Source: Adiantum capillus-veneris
Lineage: Eukaryota; Streptophyta; Polypodiopsida; Polypodiales; Pteridaceae
Assembly (NCBI GenBank): GCA_014529385.2
Contig: CM043949.1
Location: 114,643,477 to 114,707,476, forward strand
Length of the DNA: 64,000 bases
Reading direction: 5' to 3'
Made by a program: the position numbers and the translations under genes. Shown here one piece after another: positions 21,456-33,631 of the stretch (the stretch's first letter is position 1; every line of letters starts with the position of its first letter). Below the pieces are notes generated by a model. That model was not told the DNA's origin, ran no database searches, and worked only from the letters and a program-made list of their open reading frames with translations.

Positions 21456-23520
21456 GATTATACATAAATATAATATGTGGATATGATGGAAAAAAATAGT
21501 ATAGTATATATAAACAATTTATGGAATCTAGAATAGTGTGAGTTATACTTATAAAAAATAAATATATAGAAATATAGGGAATCAAATGAGGAGGGCCCTT
21601 ATTTTGTTTTATTCATGTATATTTATTTACAAGATGTAAGGAAAAACACCTTTAGAAAATAGGAATTTAGTGAAAGTCAGTGACTAATGGTGGAAGGTTT
21701 TTTCTTGAGGTTTTTCCTTGGAGTGGATTCACACCAAAAATAAGAGAAGCTTGAATAAAAATATTTCTATATGGAATAAAGAGTATGAAAAATAGTAAGA
21801 AGAATTGTGGTAATGGTGAGTCAATGTACATAGCATACATCGGCAAATAACTCACAACTAGGTAGAAATATTTAAATAAATACCAAAATAATTATGAAAA
21901 TTCTTAGGCCTTATATAAAATGAAATATTTACACACAAATGGGTCATAATATATTTTATTTTTTTTAATTTTAGTTATTTTTTGGCTCAGCTACTACTAA
22001 CACAATGACTAGCTAGGCGAGAGGAAAGTCCCCTAGCTCACACACGCTGTGGAGTGCAAACGAAAATGAAAATGAATGCCCCTATAGCCTTACACCGATC
22101 ACACCGTCGGAAAGAACAACAGCCGCACCGTCAAATTCACATGTGTTAAACAATTGTAAAGCTTGGAGAAGAACAACTCTAGCGGAAATCACACTTAGAA
22201 TTAGAAGAATTAGAGAATATGAGTGTATAGATTGGCTCACATAGATATTCGTAGAGCATCCATATGCTTGATTCCGATAAGGAATGAGCAAATTACAAGC
22301 ATTTGAAGTTCGGGGGTTTTCAAAAAGCTCAAAAAAAAGTGGTCTTTGGAAAGTGTCTGCAGGTGTGCAGAGAAATGCAGCTATTAAGGGGGGATTTTTT
22401 TGGCTCTTATCCCAAGGGATTTTCTCTCCCCTCTTAGCCGACTTCATTTCCCCCTCTAGGCACCTTTTTATTGGTCCATTTTGAGCGGTTTTTGGGTAAA
22501 AAATGGGCTGTAGGCCACTTTTTGACCAAGGCAAGTGGGGGGGATAGTGTCTGGGGACAAAAAAATGGGCAGGGCACTTGTCCAGGCAGTGGGAACGCCA
22601 ATTAGGCGCCCCCTCCTCTCCCCAAAGCCCACGAGCCCTCTGAAGCAAGTCCAAGAAGCTCCATTATCTCCTTTGATACACCCTTAGGGGGTACCCACTC
22701 CCCCCTTATACCCTCCAATTTTCACATGCTCCCCCGATGTGAGGTTATTCCATTGCCACTTGGCATGCTCTCCCCAACTTCCCCATGTCCAAACCTAAAA
22801 TTTCTGTTTTGCCCCCAAACTGAGCCATTTTCTCAGAGGCGTAGCGGGTGACCTTGACCACCAAATATAGCGCCATAAAGTATGGCTTGGAGCTTATCAC
22901 CCCAGCTAAATCCAGAAATTTCTAAAGATACCATTTCTAAAAAAAACCATCAAGTCGGCCCACTTGCCGTCTTCCCATGTGCATTCTCCGCCGCTTTTTA
23001 AGTGAAAAACCATTCACTTCGAGTGCGTGTAACTCATGATGTCGGAGTCCGATTTGCAAGCTATCAAGCACGTCTAGGAATGCTCATTAAAAACTATTTT
23101 TTGAAAGCTCGAACAACCCAAAACTCAACCAACAGCTTGACCAAAACCAAGCCTTTGTACATAAATTCTACAAGAGCACTCCAAAAACTCAAAGCATTAT
23201 GTACATCTACGTACTCGGGGCTAGTGAGCAAGCTTTTTAGCATGGATTAGGAACTTCATTTCCACCCAAAAAATTCTTGACAATGCCTATGTACAATGAA
23301 ATGGTAGGGATAGCCACAGTGTTTGGGTGATTTTGGTAGGGTGAGATAGCTGGCTATGGAGATTTGGATGCCAAAAAAGGGTTATCAATGACACCAATTG
23401 GGCTTTGAAGAACACAAAGTTTGTATTGTAAACAAGTCTCTCTCAATGGGAGAAGTTATAATACAAAGTCATTTTGGATTGGGGACCAGCTCTTAGTAGA
23501 TCCTCTCCTCAGCTGATATT

Positions 23521-23577
<57 letters not shown>

Positions 23578-23799
23578 ATTTTGCATGCCAAGATAACTAG
23601 TTATATTGTTTCTTGTTATAGACTCCAACCAAGCACCCTTTTTTTTCTCATAAGGAATCTCCTTAATGAAACTCTCTCTCTTGTTAATATAATTCCACTA
23701 TGATTAATGAAACTAGCTTAATTTTTTCACACCATACTTGGATGTAGCTAGGTGCACATTGTACTGTGTGATTGCTACTTTATATTATGCGCTCTTCTA
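21456..23799. other. Intergenic, AT-rich, no gene recognised
   Basis: It contains a 50-bp (CT)n run at 23523-23572. Otherwise no coding, RNA or terminal-repeat signal could be supported. Confidence 0.6.
23523..23572 (+). repeat. (CT)25 microsatellite
   Basis: Uninterrupted CT dinucleotides. Confidence 0.95.
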
Positions 23800-24260
23800 T
23801 AGGTCTAATGTGGAGTTTTAGCTCTATGGTTACACAAATGCAGATTGGGCTAGTAGCATATACAATCATAGGTCTACCACAATAGATTCATGTTTCACTT
23901 AGGAGTGACGCTATCACATGGAGCAGCAAGAAGCAACCTACAATTGCTCTATAGTGTCAATTCCATGTACATGGGTGTTGCAATGGTGGCATGTAAGGTA
24001 GCATGTTTCGGATTACTACCTCAGAATTTTGGAGTACAAGTATCGAGGTCGGTTGTCATCTATTATGACAACCTCAAAAACATATAGATGGCTTAAAACC
24101 CAATGTTTCATGCAAGAACAAAGCACATTGAGGTGCATTACCACTTCATCATAAAAGGGTCTTAGAAGGCTACATCAACCTTGAGTACACGGTGATGGAT
24201 GAGCAGGTTTCAGATATCTTCACGAAGGCCATTGGAGAGAATAATCTACAAAAAATTTGA
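23800..24260 (+). pseudogene. pol: Copia RNase H remnant
   Basis: Fragments in shifting frames read YGYTNADWAS, then a KQ-PTIAL-like stretch, NPMFHARTKHIEVHYHFI and VSDIFTKAIGENNL, the order of a copia RNase H C-terminus. Several stops and frameshifts are present. About 150 bp downstream a purine tract (AGGTGGAGAA) precedes TGTTGTGC at 24410, a possible start of a 3' LTR whose end I could not find. Confidence 0.7.
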
Positions 24261-24409
24261 GTGATGCGTGGCATACACAAGCCTGAGGGGAAGATCAATG
24301 AAAAAATCATTGGAAGAAAACAAGATCTTCCCTCCTCTTAAAGAATCATGCAATTTGAGTGCATGTGGAGACCACATCTAATTGCATCGACCTTGACTAT
24401 TAGGTGGAG

Positions 24410-25019
24410 AATGTTGTGCTTGACAAAGTATTTGGTGTTATAGCAAAAGCGTAAACATTGATTGAGTGGAATCAAGTCCACCTTATTGGCACAATGTGCA
24501 TGCAACTCAAAAAAAAAGAGTGAAAAGACATTGGTGACAATGATGGTCTCAATGGTTTGAGATGATACATTTAAGTGCCTTGCACATGTGCCATTTCCCT
24601 TTATCTTAATTCAATGAATAGTATCATGGCATGGGGTAGAAGCCTTGATACTCTTTATTTTATTCAAAGCACTTTGATTTTTGCAATAAGGGATCCTTCC
24701 AAATTAAAGGTCAAAAACACACAAGAAAACAAGAAGAAATAAACTTGTCACCCATCTGTGGCTAGTTGTCTCAAAATCAAAAAGTACATGCTAAGTTGAG
24801 AGCCCGGGGGGTTCACTATGGATTTTTGTATGGTATCACATGAGTGTACAAGAGGGAGGTTTTTAGAGGTCAGACATAAGTGTATAAAATAGAGGTAGTC
24901 CCCCAATTATTTCACGCTCGTACCGTATGCATAAGGGACGGAAGGACCTACCCTGCAGGGGGGTGGGGAAGGATATCTAGTGCTTATGCCACAAGACATA
25001 TGCCGTAACATGACCTACC
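24410..25019. other. Possible degraded LTR and flank of CopC
   Basis: It may begin with the LTR of the remnant above. Near its right end (24950-25019) it contains the first of two diverged copies of a roughly 65-bp sequence (CTACCCTGC...TGCTTATGCC). The second copy follows CopC at 43830. Confidence 0.4.
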
Positions 25020-25655
25020 TGTTAAGTATGGAGCCTGATTTACCCTTGTAATTTTCTGTGTTAAAAGCGCACATTTGTAAGGCCCCCATTATGAGGAGAA
25101 GCCATCGTGCGTGAAGGAAAATCACTCACCGAAAACCAAAATTTTCACGGACAAGAATCAGGGGCAACTTTAAAGGCCTCAGGGGCGGAGGCCCCCGAGA
25201 CTTTTTTTTCGTCGGAATATTATGGCTGGAAAGTGGTCGGAAAACAACCGGTCGGTTGGCCGGTGGCCGGTAGTCAATGGCCGATGGCCGGTGGTCGGAA
25301 GTCAATGGCCGGTGGCCGAATTCAAAAGCGGACTTGTCTTCTCAAGGGCGGCCACACATGGGCGGATTGGAGGGTCCGATTTGGACTTATTCGCACAAGG
25401 GCGGCTACACATGGATGTCTCTCATAAGAGAGGGCAGCCCTTTTGGCCTATAAAAGGAGGCCATTTCTACACACATTTCATAGTGTGAAGTTGATGCAAC
25501 AAGGTGAGTGTGAGGTGGTGAGAGTGAAGCAAAGCGGGAGCTCCATTAAGGGTATAATCCCTTTGTAAACTACTTCTTGTTTTGAAGTACTAAAGCCATT
25601 GAGTGGCTGCTTTCCCGTGGACGTAGCCCACATTGGGTGAACCACGTATATCGTG

Positions 25656-25702
<47 letters not shown>

Positions 25703-25786
25703 CTATAATCTTGTGTATGTAAATCTGTCTCTCTCCATTAAGTAATCTACTCAATTATCTATTTAGCTACGTCTTATTTCCTAACA
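25020..25786 (+). repeat. CopC 5' LTR (767 bp)
   Basis: It starts TGTTAAGTATGGAGCC and ends TTATTTCCTAACA. It contains direct repeats of the GGCCGGTGG type (25255-25320), a TATAAAA box and a (CT)n tract (25659-25698). Confidence 0.93.
25449..25455 (+). promoter_or_regulatory. CopC LTR TATA box
   Basis: TATAAAA sits in GGCCTATAAAAGGAGGCC and is conserved in the 3' LTR (about 43486) and the LTR fragment (about 44625). Confidence 0.75.
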
Positions 25787-25788
25787 AC

Positions 25789-25800
25789 TAGTATCAGAGC
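25789..25800 (+). promoter_or_regulatory. CopC primer binding site
   Basis: TAGTATCAGAGC follows the 5' LTR by two bases, one mismatch to the initiator Met tRNA complement. Confidence 0.8.
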
Positions 25801-25859
25801 AAGGTTTTCTCGTAGCTAAATTATCTCAAGGAAAGGATTCCTTGAATTGAGTGGGAGTT

Positions 25860-27083
25860 ATGGCGGAGGAAGGGAAGCTCAAGATTGAGAAGTTCAACGG
25901 CAGAAACTACCAACATTGGAAGATGCAGATTGAAGACTATCTCTACCAGAAGGACCTCTATTTGCCATTAGGCGGTCTTGCGAAGAAGCCCGCAACAATG
26001 GCAGATGAAGCATGGATTGTCCTTGATCGAAAGGCACTGGGAACAATCCGGTTAAGCTTGGCGTCAACGGTGGCCTTCAATGTTTCAGAGATGAAGACCA
26101 CGGAGGACTTGATGAAGTCACTTGACGACTTCTACGAGAAACCATCGGCATCCAATAAGGTATTTCTTATGAAGCTCTTGTTCAATCTAAAGATGGCAAA
26201 TAATGGTTCAGTTGCAGAACACCTAAATGACTTTAACACAAACATAAGTCAACTTCGATCAGTGAAAATCAATTTCGATGACCAAGTGCGAGCTCTCCTT
26301 ATACTATCATCTCTACCGCATAGTTGGGACAGCCTTGTGATGGCTGTAAGTAATTCTATCTCTGGCACAAATACTCTTAAGTTTGATGATGTTGTGGGTG
26401 TTCTCCTAAGCGAGGAAATGCGAAGGAGAAGCACAGGAGAATCATCAAGTGCTGCACTATCAGTGGAAACAAGAGGAAGGCCTAAGGAGAGGTTCAAAAA
26501 CCAAAAGGGTCGTGATCACTCAAGGCGGAGAAAGTCACGTACAAATTCAGTTCTTGAATGTTGGAACTGCGGCAAGAAGGGCCACGTCAAGAAGGATTGC
26601 TGGTCCAAGAAGAAAAAGGAGACAGAGTCTCAAGACAACAAGCCAACATCGGAGGCCAATGTGGCAGGTAAAGTAGAGCAAGATGCTCTAATTCTCTCAT
26701 TAGACAATGTGTCTAATTCCTGGATAGTAGATTCCGGGGCTTCATTCCATGCGACACCACACAAGCAACATTTCCAAGACTACACTAAAGGTAATTTTGG
26801 GTATGTATACTTGGGAGATGATGAAGCTTGTGAGATTGTCGGCAAAGGTACAGTTTCTGTCAAAACTGCTAACGGAAATGAATGGAAGCTTAAAGATGTT
26901 AGGCATGTTCCTTCTCTTCGCAAAAATTTGATCTCTGCAGGACAATTGGACGATGAAGGTCACAACATTGCATTCGGAAACAAACGGTGGAAGATCTCAA
27001 AGAGATCTTTGGTTGTTGCCAAGGGTGAAAAAGTCGGTACACTTTACTGGTGTATTGCTAGCACGCAACCTTCAGCTTGTGTA
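25860..27083 (+). CDS. gag-pol: CopC gag-protease part of the polyprotein
   Basis: I chose the ATG at 25860 (MAEEGKLKIEKFNGRNYQ) over an ATG three codons upstream because the former matches related gag starts. It has a UBN2 gag (SLDDFYEKPSASNKVFLMKLL, HLNDFNTNISQL), a CX2CX4HX4C knuckle (CWNCGKKGHVKKDC), a protease site (WIVDSGASFHATP), and the start of the pre-integrase region (GTLYWCIASTQPSACV). The frame is interrupted at the Val codon GTA (27081-27083), the CACTA target site. The other half begins GTA GCA ACT at 40310. Confidence 0.9.
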
Positions 27084-27320
27084 CACTTCAAGAGGTTGTG
27101 TGCTCTTTGTGACGCTGTTAGCGACGAAAATACACTGGGTTTTTATAACCCCCGGCGTCGCTAAAACCGTCGCTACGAGAGCGTCGCTATATGCGTCGCT
27201 ATATAGAGACGCTCATAGCGACGCTCATAGCGACGGTTATAGCGACGTTTACACAGAAGACTATAGCGACGCTCATAGCGACGCTACAGAGCCATAAATA
27301 GCGATGGTTATAGCGACGCC
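27084..27320 (+). repeat. CACTA left terminus and subterminal repeats
   Basis: After the terminal CACTTCAAGAGG there are about 11 exact copies of TAGCGACG or its complement CGTCGCTA plus one variant (TAGCGATG). These are likely binding sites for the element's TNPA-type protein, by analogy with En/Spm. Confidence 0.85.
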
Positions 27321-27684
27321 CGAGAGAATTTTTTTTTGGTGGCAGGGCATTGAATGCCCTGCCACCCATCAACCATATTGTACTTGATTCACTTTTTAAA
27401 AAAAGTGCAAGGGTAGATAATAGACCCAAAATAGTCACCCACAAAACGCATTGTTTGCAAAATTGACAATTGTACACATCATAGGACAAATGAATTGATT
27501 GGCAAATGTAATAATGACAATTGTACAACATCATAGGCATAAAGAATTGATTGGCAAAAGGAACTCCGGTGACAAATGTAATAATATACATGGTTCAAAA
27601 AGACGTATAAAATCCGTCTCATGATACATAAGCTATGAGAAACCCTAAACTAATGCTATCTAGCTACGGCTAAACTGACGTCGT
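27321..27684. other. CACTA interior, non-coding
   Basis: This is sequence downstream of the TNPA-like gene. It contains a repeated TGACAATTGTACA(A)CATCATAGG motif at about 27463-27485 and 27507-27537. Confidence 0.5.
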
Positions 27685-28994
27685 CTAATCAGACGTCTCA
27701 TCGCGTCCAAGCGGCGTATCTGTCGGATTCTGCAAAAAAAGACAATAAGACAGCTTTCAGTAAGTATAAACATATAACGACATTTATAAAACAATACAAA
27801 AAATAGAAAAGAGTAAACCCTAATACTAACCATGCCGCCGCGAGAACTGAGAATGTCCATCAGGGCGTTTAAGCCCTTCCTGCCTGCGTACTCGCGCTCG
27901 TACAGTGTGGGATCACGTCCTGTCATCGACCACTGTCAAAACATACAAAGATTTCATTATGTTAGAATTAAAAAACTCATAAACCCTAAACTATCGAACA
28001 TAAAGAGCAATGCGAAAACACTTACAAAATCGGCCTCAAATGATGCCCATCCACCGCTCCCCAAGTGGTGCGAGCTCCCTGCCTCTACTCGCGCTCTGGC
28101 TGCATCCTTTTGTTGCTTCCACTTGTCGGGATTCTCGCGCGCTGCTTTCTTCGCATTCTTCCAATCTTCTTTGGCCAGCCAATCTGGCCTGTTCCACCCA
28201 TTCCTGATTTCTTTTTGCACTTCGGAACGCTTGTGTTTGCAGTATTCGCGCATTCGAATCTTCATCAGGTCTTCATTGAAGCGCTGATCCCGTGTTGAAA
28301 CGGGAAAATCATCATGAAGTATGCTGATGACTCTGTTTTTTAAATCACTTGGTACTTCACTCCATTTGTTTAGTATTTAGTGTCTAAACAGCTGAGAGCA
28401 AAGACCACGCATGCGCGAGATCACCTTCTTGCCGTCATCATCCATGATGATGCCGCCGCTGAAGTCGACGGAGTAAGACAAGCCCTCTGTCCGGTGACGT
28501 GTGAACCTGGGTGTCCCGGCAGGGGTCTCTAGCGGCATGTCGATGGGGGTACGGACGTCAGGTGTCTCCACCGGCGTCTGGGCCCCGAAGCGAGGAGTGG
28601 CGAGTGGGGTCGCTCCTGGCGGAGTAGGTAGAGGTGTGTAGCTTCTAGGAACAGTCAGCCGTGCAAAACCTGGCGTAGATGGCGATGCTATGGCTGGTGT
28701 GGGGGCGGGCAAAGCAGGGGAGGGTAAAGAGCCTCGTCGAACACGAGGCGGTGTGGGGGCATCGATGGTGGAATCCCCACAACAACCGCCACCGCCACCA
28801 CTAGAGCGCCGGTGTCTAGACGAGTGTGAAGCTCGTCTCGTCGACGCCAAAGCTTCGGAGCGCGCCGAATGCTCCGAAAGAGAAGGAGATGCGGATGGAG
28901 TAGGAACGCGCGATGATGCGCCAGAGCGATGACGCTCCACGTACCACTCTCTCTGCTGCGGTGACAAAGAAGAAAGAAACTCCTCATCATCCAT
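27685..28994 (-). pseudogene. CACTA TNPA-like second gene (plant transposase_24-like)
   Basis: Three minus-strand exons fit GT-AG rules and phase: 28994-28026, 27932-27831 and 27729-27685 (371 codons plus stop). The start MDDEEFLSSLSPQQREWY follows a GCAG acceptor-like site. A Ser/Pro/Thr-rich linker with repeated TP motifs follows. The conserved part is KWSEVPSDLKNRV, a basic stretch NRPDWLAKEDWKNAKKA, the SSHHLGSGGW motif, then MTGRDPTLYERE across the second junction. An in-frame TAA (28377-28379) splits it between LFRH and ILNKW. In En/Spm this gene's product binds the subterminal motifs. Family assignment is by motif order. Confidence 0.7.
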
Positions 28995-30879
28995 ACCTGC
29001 ATTAAACACACGAATATTTAAACTTAATATTGAATGAATAAAGTAGACAATGACGCAAAGACCATTAAATACAATGACGTAATGACGCATATAAATACAA
29101 TGACGCAATGAATTGAGTGATAGAAGAGGCAAGTCGAAAACTCAGAATTTTCAATCAAAAGATGTGAGCGCGAGTAGAAAAGAGCGTTATACACCATGGA
29201 AGGTACTTAGAGAGCCAGAGCTTTTACAACACGGAGCAAAATTGTTCAAATACAATATTTGTGGCTTTAAGAGATCTCTCTCTCATCCTCGCATAACTCA
29301 GCATAACTTCCTATATCTATATAGAGCTCTCCGTTTAAACACATATCCTCTGTTTCATTTTGTAGCTCCTCTGCATGCACCCCATATAGAGTAATAGCAT
29401 CTTGATGCTCGTCTGGCACCACCGCAGCGGCTTCTGATTGAGCATCTTCTCTGATCTCCTCCATTGATGCCGTTGTGATTGGCACATGGTAGACTTCATA
29501 CGTCCTTGCACTACGAGGGGCTACCTCTATGACGTACCACCAGTTTGATGTAGACTTTGTAGGATGAAATATTACCTGCCAGAGCCACATAACTTACATG
29601 AGAGCTTTCAAGCACATAACTTGTAAAAGGGGGATGTTAACTATTTACATACTTACTTGTTCACAATGCTCGGGTAGTACGAAAGTGTCTCTTAGGTCAC
29701 TCCATTTCTTAGTAGAATCCACCTCAAGAAAACCAGACTCTCCTCTACGCACAGTAGCGTTGCGACCCTCCATGATTATCTTGAACCATTGCACGTCGAA
29801 CAAGTCAACAAAAAATCCTCTGTAATCGATCCTCAAAATCTCTTGCAGCGTGCCGAAGTAAGTGAGTTCCGCCACCAGAGGATCTGCATCAGAGGAACGT
29901 CGTCGACTAGACTGTTCAAATTTTGCCATGATTCCACAATCTTGAGTAAAACGCTTTTTGTCGATTCGTTCCACCCTAAAATATCGACCTTTACACCATG
30001 CTGCTGTGTATGACTTATACTACAACGAACAAAGATTATGAGTGGCCGTTCAAACGTTTATAAATAAAGTCACTTGCTAGTCGTACATTGCAAACTTACC
30101 TTGGTCGCGCAACCCCGAGAGTACTCCCACTCTTCCTCAGTCACTTCGTCACCGCATTGTTGTGCGCTTTTCAATTGGTTGTGCAACCATCTTAAGCTCA
30201 TGAAGGTTCGTAGGCTCTCCAGAACCGCTGGATAGTGCATCGGTGGTCGTCTTCCCCATCTCCACTCGATTCGTGCCCTTTGTCGCTCTTGCTTTGCATC
30301 CTCATATTGTGAAATCCACTTTTGCATCACTGGATTGTGAAGCATGCAAAATCGGTTGATTTTAGCCTCTAGATCTTCTGTCATCTTCTTCTCAACACCG
30401 AGATTGCACATGACAATCCCAGATATGCGCTCATCATCTATGGTTCGCCATAGCGTGTCCCGGGATTTATCAAATCCGTCTAGCCACTCTCCAATGTACA
30501 CTAGGGACTCTGATACCAACCAACCTTCTGCCATGCTACCCTCCGGACGTGCCTTTTGACGCACATATCCCTTAAGCGTTTTCATGAAACGTTCTAAGAA
30601 GAACATCCATCTGGAATGAACTGTGCCAGCTATTTCCACCTCATCAACTATGTGAACAAGAAGATGCACCTTAATGGTTAGCATGGTAGTAGGAAAATGT
30701 TTCTCAAACATGCACACAAGCTCCGCAGCATTTAGTTTGGAAAATGGTATGGAGTCTACGTTGATCTCCTTTTGTGAGATCCATTGCACCAGCTTTGCAA
30801 GTTTATAGATTGTGTTACGGATGTCGAGAGACAAACATCCCTCAATGGCAACCGGTAAAATAAACTGTAAAGTATGTGC

Positions 30880-30927
30880 AGCAATGATATTAAAGTCCAC
30901 ATTTTATGCAATGATATTAAAGTCCAC
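30880..30927. repeat. 20-bp direct repeat in a TNP2 intron
   Basis: GCAATGATATTAAAGTCCAC occurs at 30880-30899 and 30908-30927. The intron is 30865-30938. Confidence 0.85.
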
Positions 30928-32947
30928 TATGAACGTACCTGACACATTTTATGCCAATCGTGTGACTTCAAACCGGTAAGCTTTCCTTCTTTAGTAAAAC
31001 ACGTTCGGAGCGAGTGCATTACGCCAGTGGGGGTCCGCAAAGATCAAATGGTCTCTTTTACTTTGCGTTCTTGGGCTCCTGTGAAAATCCATGGTGCTTT
31101 AGGGATTTTTATCGATCCATCAGACGCTGTTTGCGGCCAATATTTCTCCATACGATCCACATTTCTAAGGTCAACTTTGGCTCCCAAAGTATCTTTCTTG
31201 CCGGTCAGATGGTCCCATAGTAGATTACCCACATTCTTGAATATGTGCATTGGATCGAGCAAGTGATTGATCATGAGTCGGGGCCAGTATGGTAACTCGT
31301 ACCATAGAGATAGTCTCTTCATCCCTGGAGGCAATCCGTCATCGCACATCTCCTTCTGCTCTAACCATGCTTGTGCAGACATCCTTGGTGGCTCTCTTCC
31401 CAAAAAGCCGTCGCGTAACACATGATTCTCTGGAAGATACGCTTGATGACCTTCGTAGATTTGCTTCTTCAGTGAGGGTGCCCTACGTGCATTCAGTCTA
31501 GGTCCACATGTGACACATGCTCTATATCCGCTTGTTTGAAGCCCTGCATGTATACACATGATAATAGATCAACTATGGGAAAAAACAAGATTTACAGTGT
31601 CTGAGTGAGGAGTGTCAATAGATCACCTGAGCATTCTGTTAGCCCGGGATGGTCATGCATGGTCCACATTAGAATGCCTCTGATCAAAGCATTCCGTCGT
31701 CCTGTGTGTCGGCTCATATCCACCACCTCTATGCCAATCCACAATTGTTGTAGCTCTTCCAATAGTGGACGAAGATACACATCCATATTCCCCACTTTAT
31801 ATCGCCCTGGCACAATCAAGCTTAGCCATAGGTGCCCCTTCTTTGTAATCAACCACGGGGGAATGTTGTAGTTGACAATGACAACGGGCCATACACTGTA
31901 AGATGTTGATCTTTGACCAGATGGATTTACGCCATCCATAGCCAGGCCTAAGCGCAAATTTCGAGTTTCCCTGGCAAAATCCGACCATGTTCCATCTATA
32001 TGTTTCCAGGCTGCGCAATCTGCAGGAATTCGTAGCACACCATCCGAAGATTTATTCTCCTCATGCCATGATGCTAGGGCGGCCATGGACTTACATTCGA
32101 AGAAATGCTTGATGCGAGGAAGCAGAGGAAAATGTCGCAAAACCTTTTGTGGAATTTTTGTCCCGTGGAGATCTACTCGATATCTTTCGGAATCACATTT
32201 CGGACACTTCTCCATGTCTATGTATTCCCCTCTGAAAAGAATGCAATCATTAGGACAAGCGTGGATAGAATTGTAATCCATCCCCAAGTTTCGCAAAATC
32301 TTTCTTGCTTCATCTCGGGAATCTGGCATCACATTGTCAGTTGGTAGTATGTGCTCTTTAAGCAATGTACACAACATAAAAATACGATACAGTCGTGTAA
32401 AAATCTATCAGATCATTATACATTTAGAGTTTTATTAAAGTAAACTAATTGTAATAGATCACCTGAAAAGCGCTGTGACGCTAGTGTCACTCCATCCAAA
32501 CTTTGCCTGCATGTTGAGAAGAACCAGGAGTGCTTTCAATCTAGACATACGTGCTCCATTATACAATGGCGTATCGGCTTCACTTTTCATATCATCATAG
32601 ATAAGCCTTTCTGAATCCATGATCGTCTCGATCATTTCATCAATCTCGAGCTCAAGCATTGCCTCGTTGGGAATGTGCTCTGCATGATCATCCCCCGAGC
32701 TGTCAGAGGCTACATCTTGTGGCCTCACATATGCTGCTTGACCAAAGCGCCTGCGAACACGTCTATTGGGTTGCAAGATTGCTGCTTGTTGGCCAGCGTC
32801 AGAGTCCGACGAGTTATAATTGGCAACAACTCGATCTATAATAGATGGATCGAACTCGCCAAATTCGCGAACGTGCTGCAAAGAAACACGTCTTGTCCGT
32901 CGCACAGCATGCTTGCATTGATTACAAGGACATAAGACCCTCGTTGA

Positions 32948-33224
32948 TGTAGACATGTAGTAGTGTTAGTGTGTATACGCGCTTCACCAGGGGCACTTTT
33001 CTCCCACTGGGTTTTTTCCCCTGGACATCCGGTGTGAAAGGACACCTTATCTCTTAGGGTTTCATATAAGCTTTGTAGCTCTGAGTTTGAATACATTATT
33101 ATTCCAATACAGAGAGATAGACTACAGAGATCTCGTACACAAGCTCTGTGTCTTCTCCTTCTCCATCTTCTTCCTACTCTGAGTTGCTGTCTTCCTTCTG
33201 TTTCCTGTTTCATCATCTTCAACA
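32948..33224 (+). repeat. CopD 5' LTR (277 bp)
   Basis: TGTAGACATGTAGTAGTG ... CATCTTCAACA. A CATATAAGC stretch near 33064 is a possible TATA element. Confidence 0.95.
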
Positions 33225-33226
33225 AT

Positions 33227-33238
33227 TGGTATCAGAGC
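33227..33238 (+). promoter_or_regulatory. CopD primer binding site
   Basis: TGGTATCAGAGC lies two bases after the 5' LTR, a perfect complement to the initiator Met tRNA 3' end. Confidence 0.92.
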
Positions 33239-33631
33239 GAGGTGATTTCCAGAGCCTCTACTTGCGTTTTCGCGTCCGCGCGCGCAATCGCAGTTTTCAG
33301 GTAGTTTTCGGAAAATTTGTTCGTGGGAGCATCCTCAACGTTCCGGGAGTATTCTGAGCAGGCGACTAGGCGACCTGGGGTTTTACCCCCCTTTCGAAGC
33401 CGTTCGAGCCCTCAGAATTTTGTTCTGAGCAGCGTAGCAGAAGTTACTTTTCAGAGGCGTTTAGATCAAGAGGGTGTGCTTTTTGACAGATTTTCTTCAG
33501 GTAAACAGTTCTTTTGGGAAGCAACTTGTCTTAGCTTTGTGCTGAGATTTTGTGTAGAGTTTTGCTTGGATTGGAGAGGAGATTTGTGAATCTCTTGGAG
33601 GTTCTTTTGCTCTCTTGTGTGCATCTACAGT

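Noticed and set aside
27133-27150. CACTGGGTTTTTATAACC as the left CACTA terminus
   Set aside because: It has a poor match to the right end and would break the copia frame. CACTTCAAGAGG at 27084 matches the right end and gives identical GTA TSDs in phase.
32459-32956. ATG at 32956 as the TNP2 start codon
   Set aside because: The first three codons are CopD LTR sequence. The native start, with a TSD-consistent in-phase join, lies at 38188-38190.
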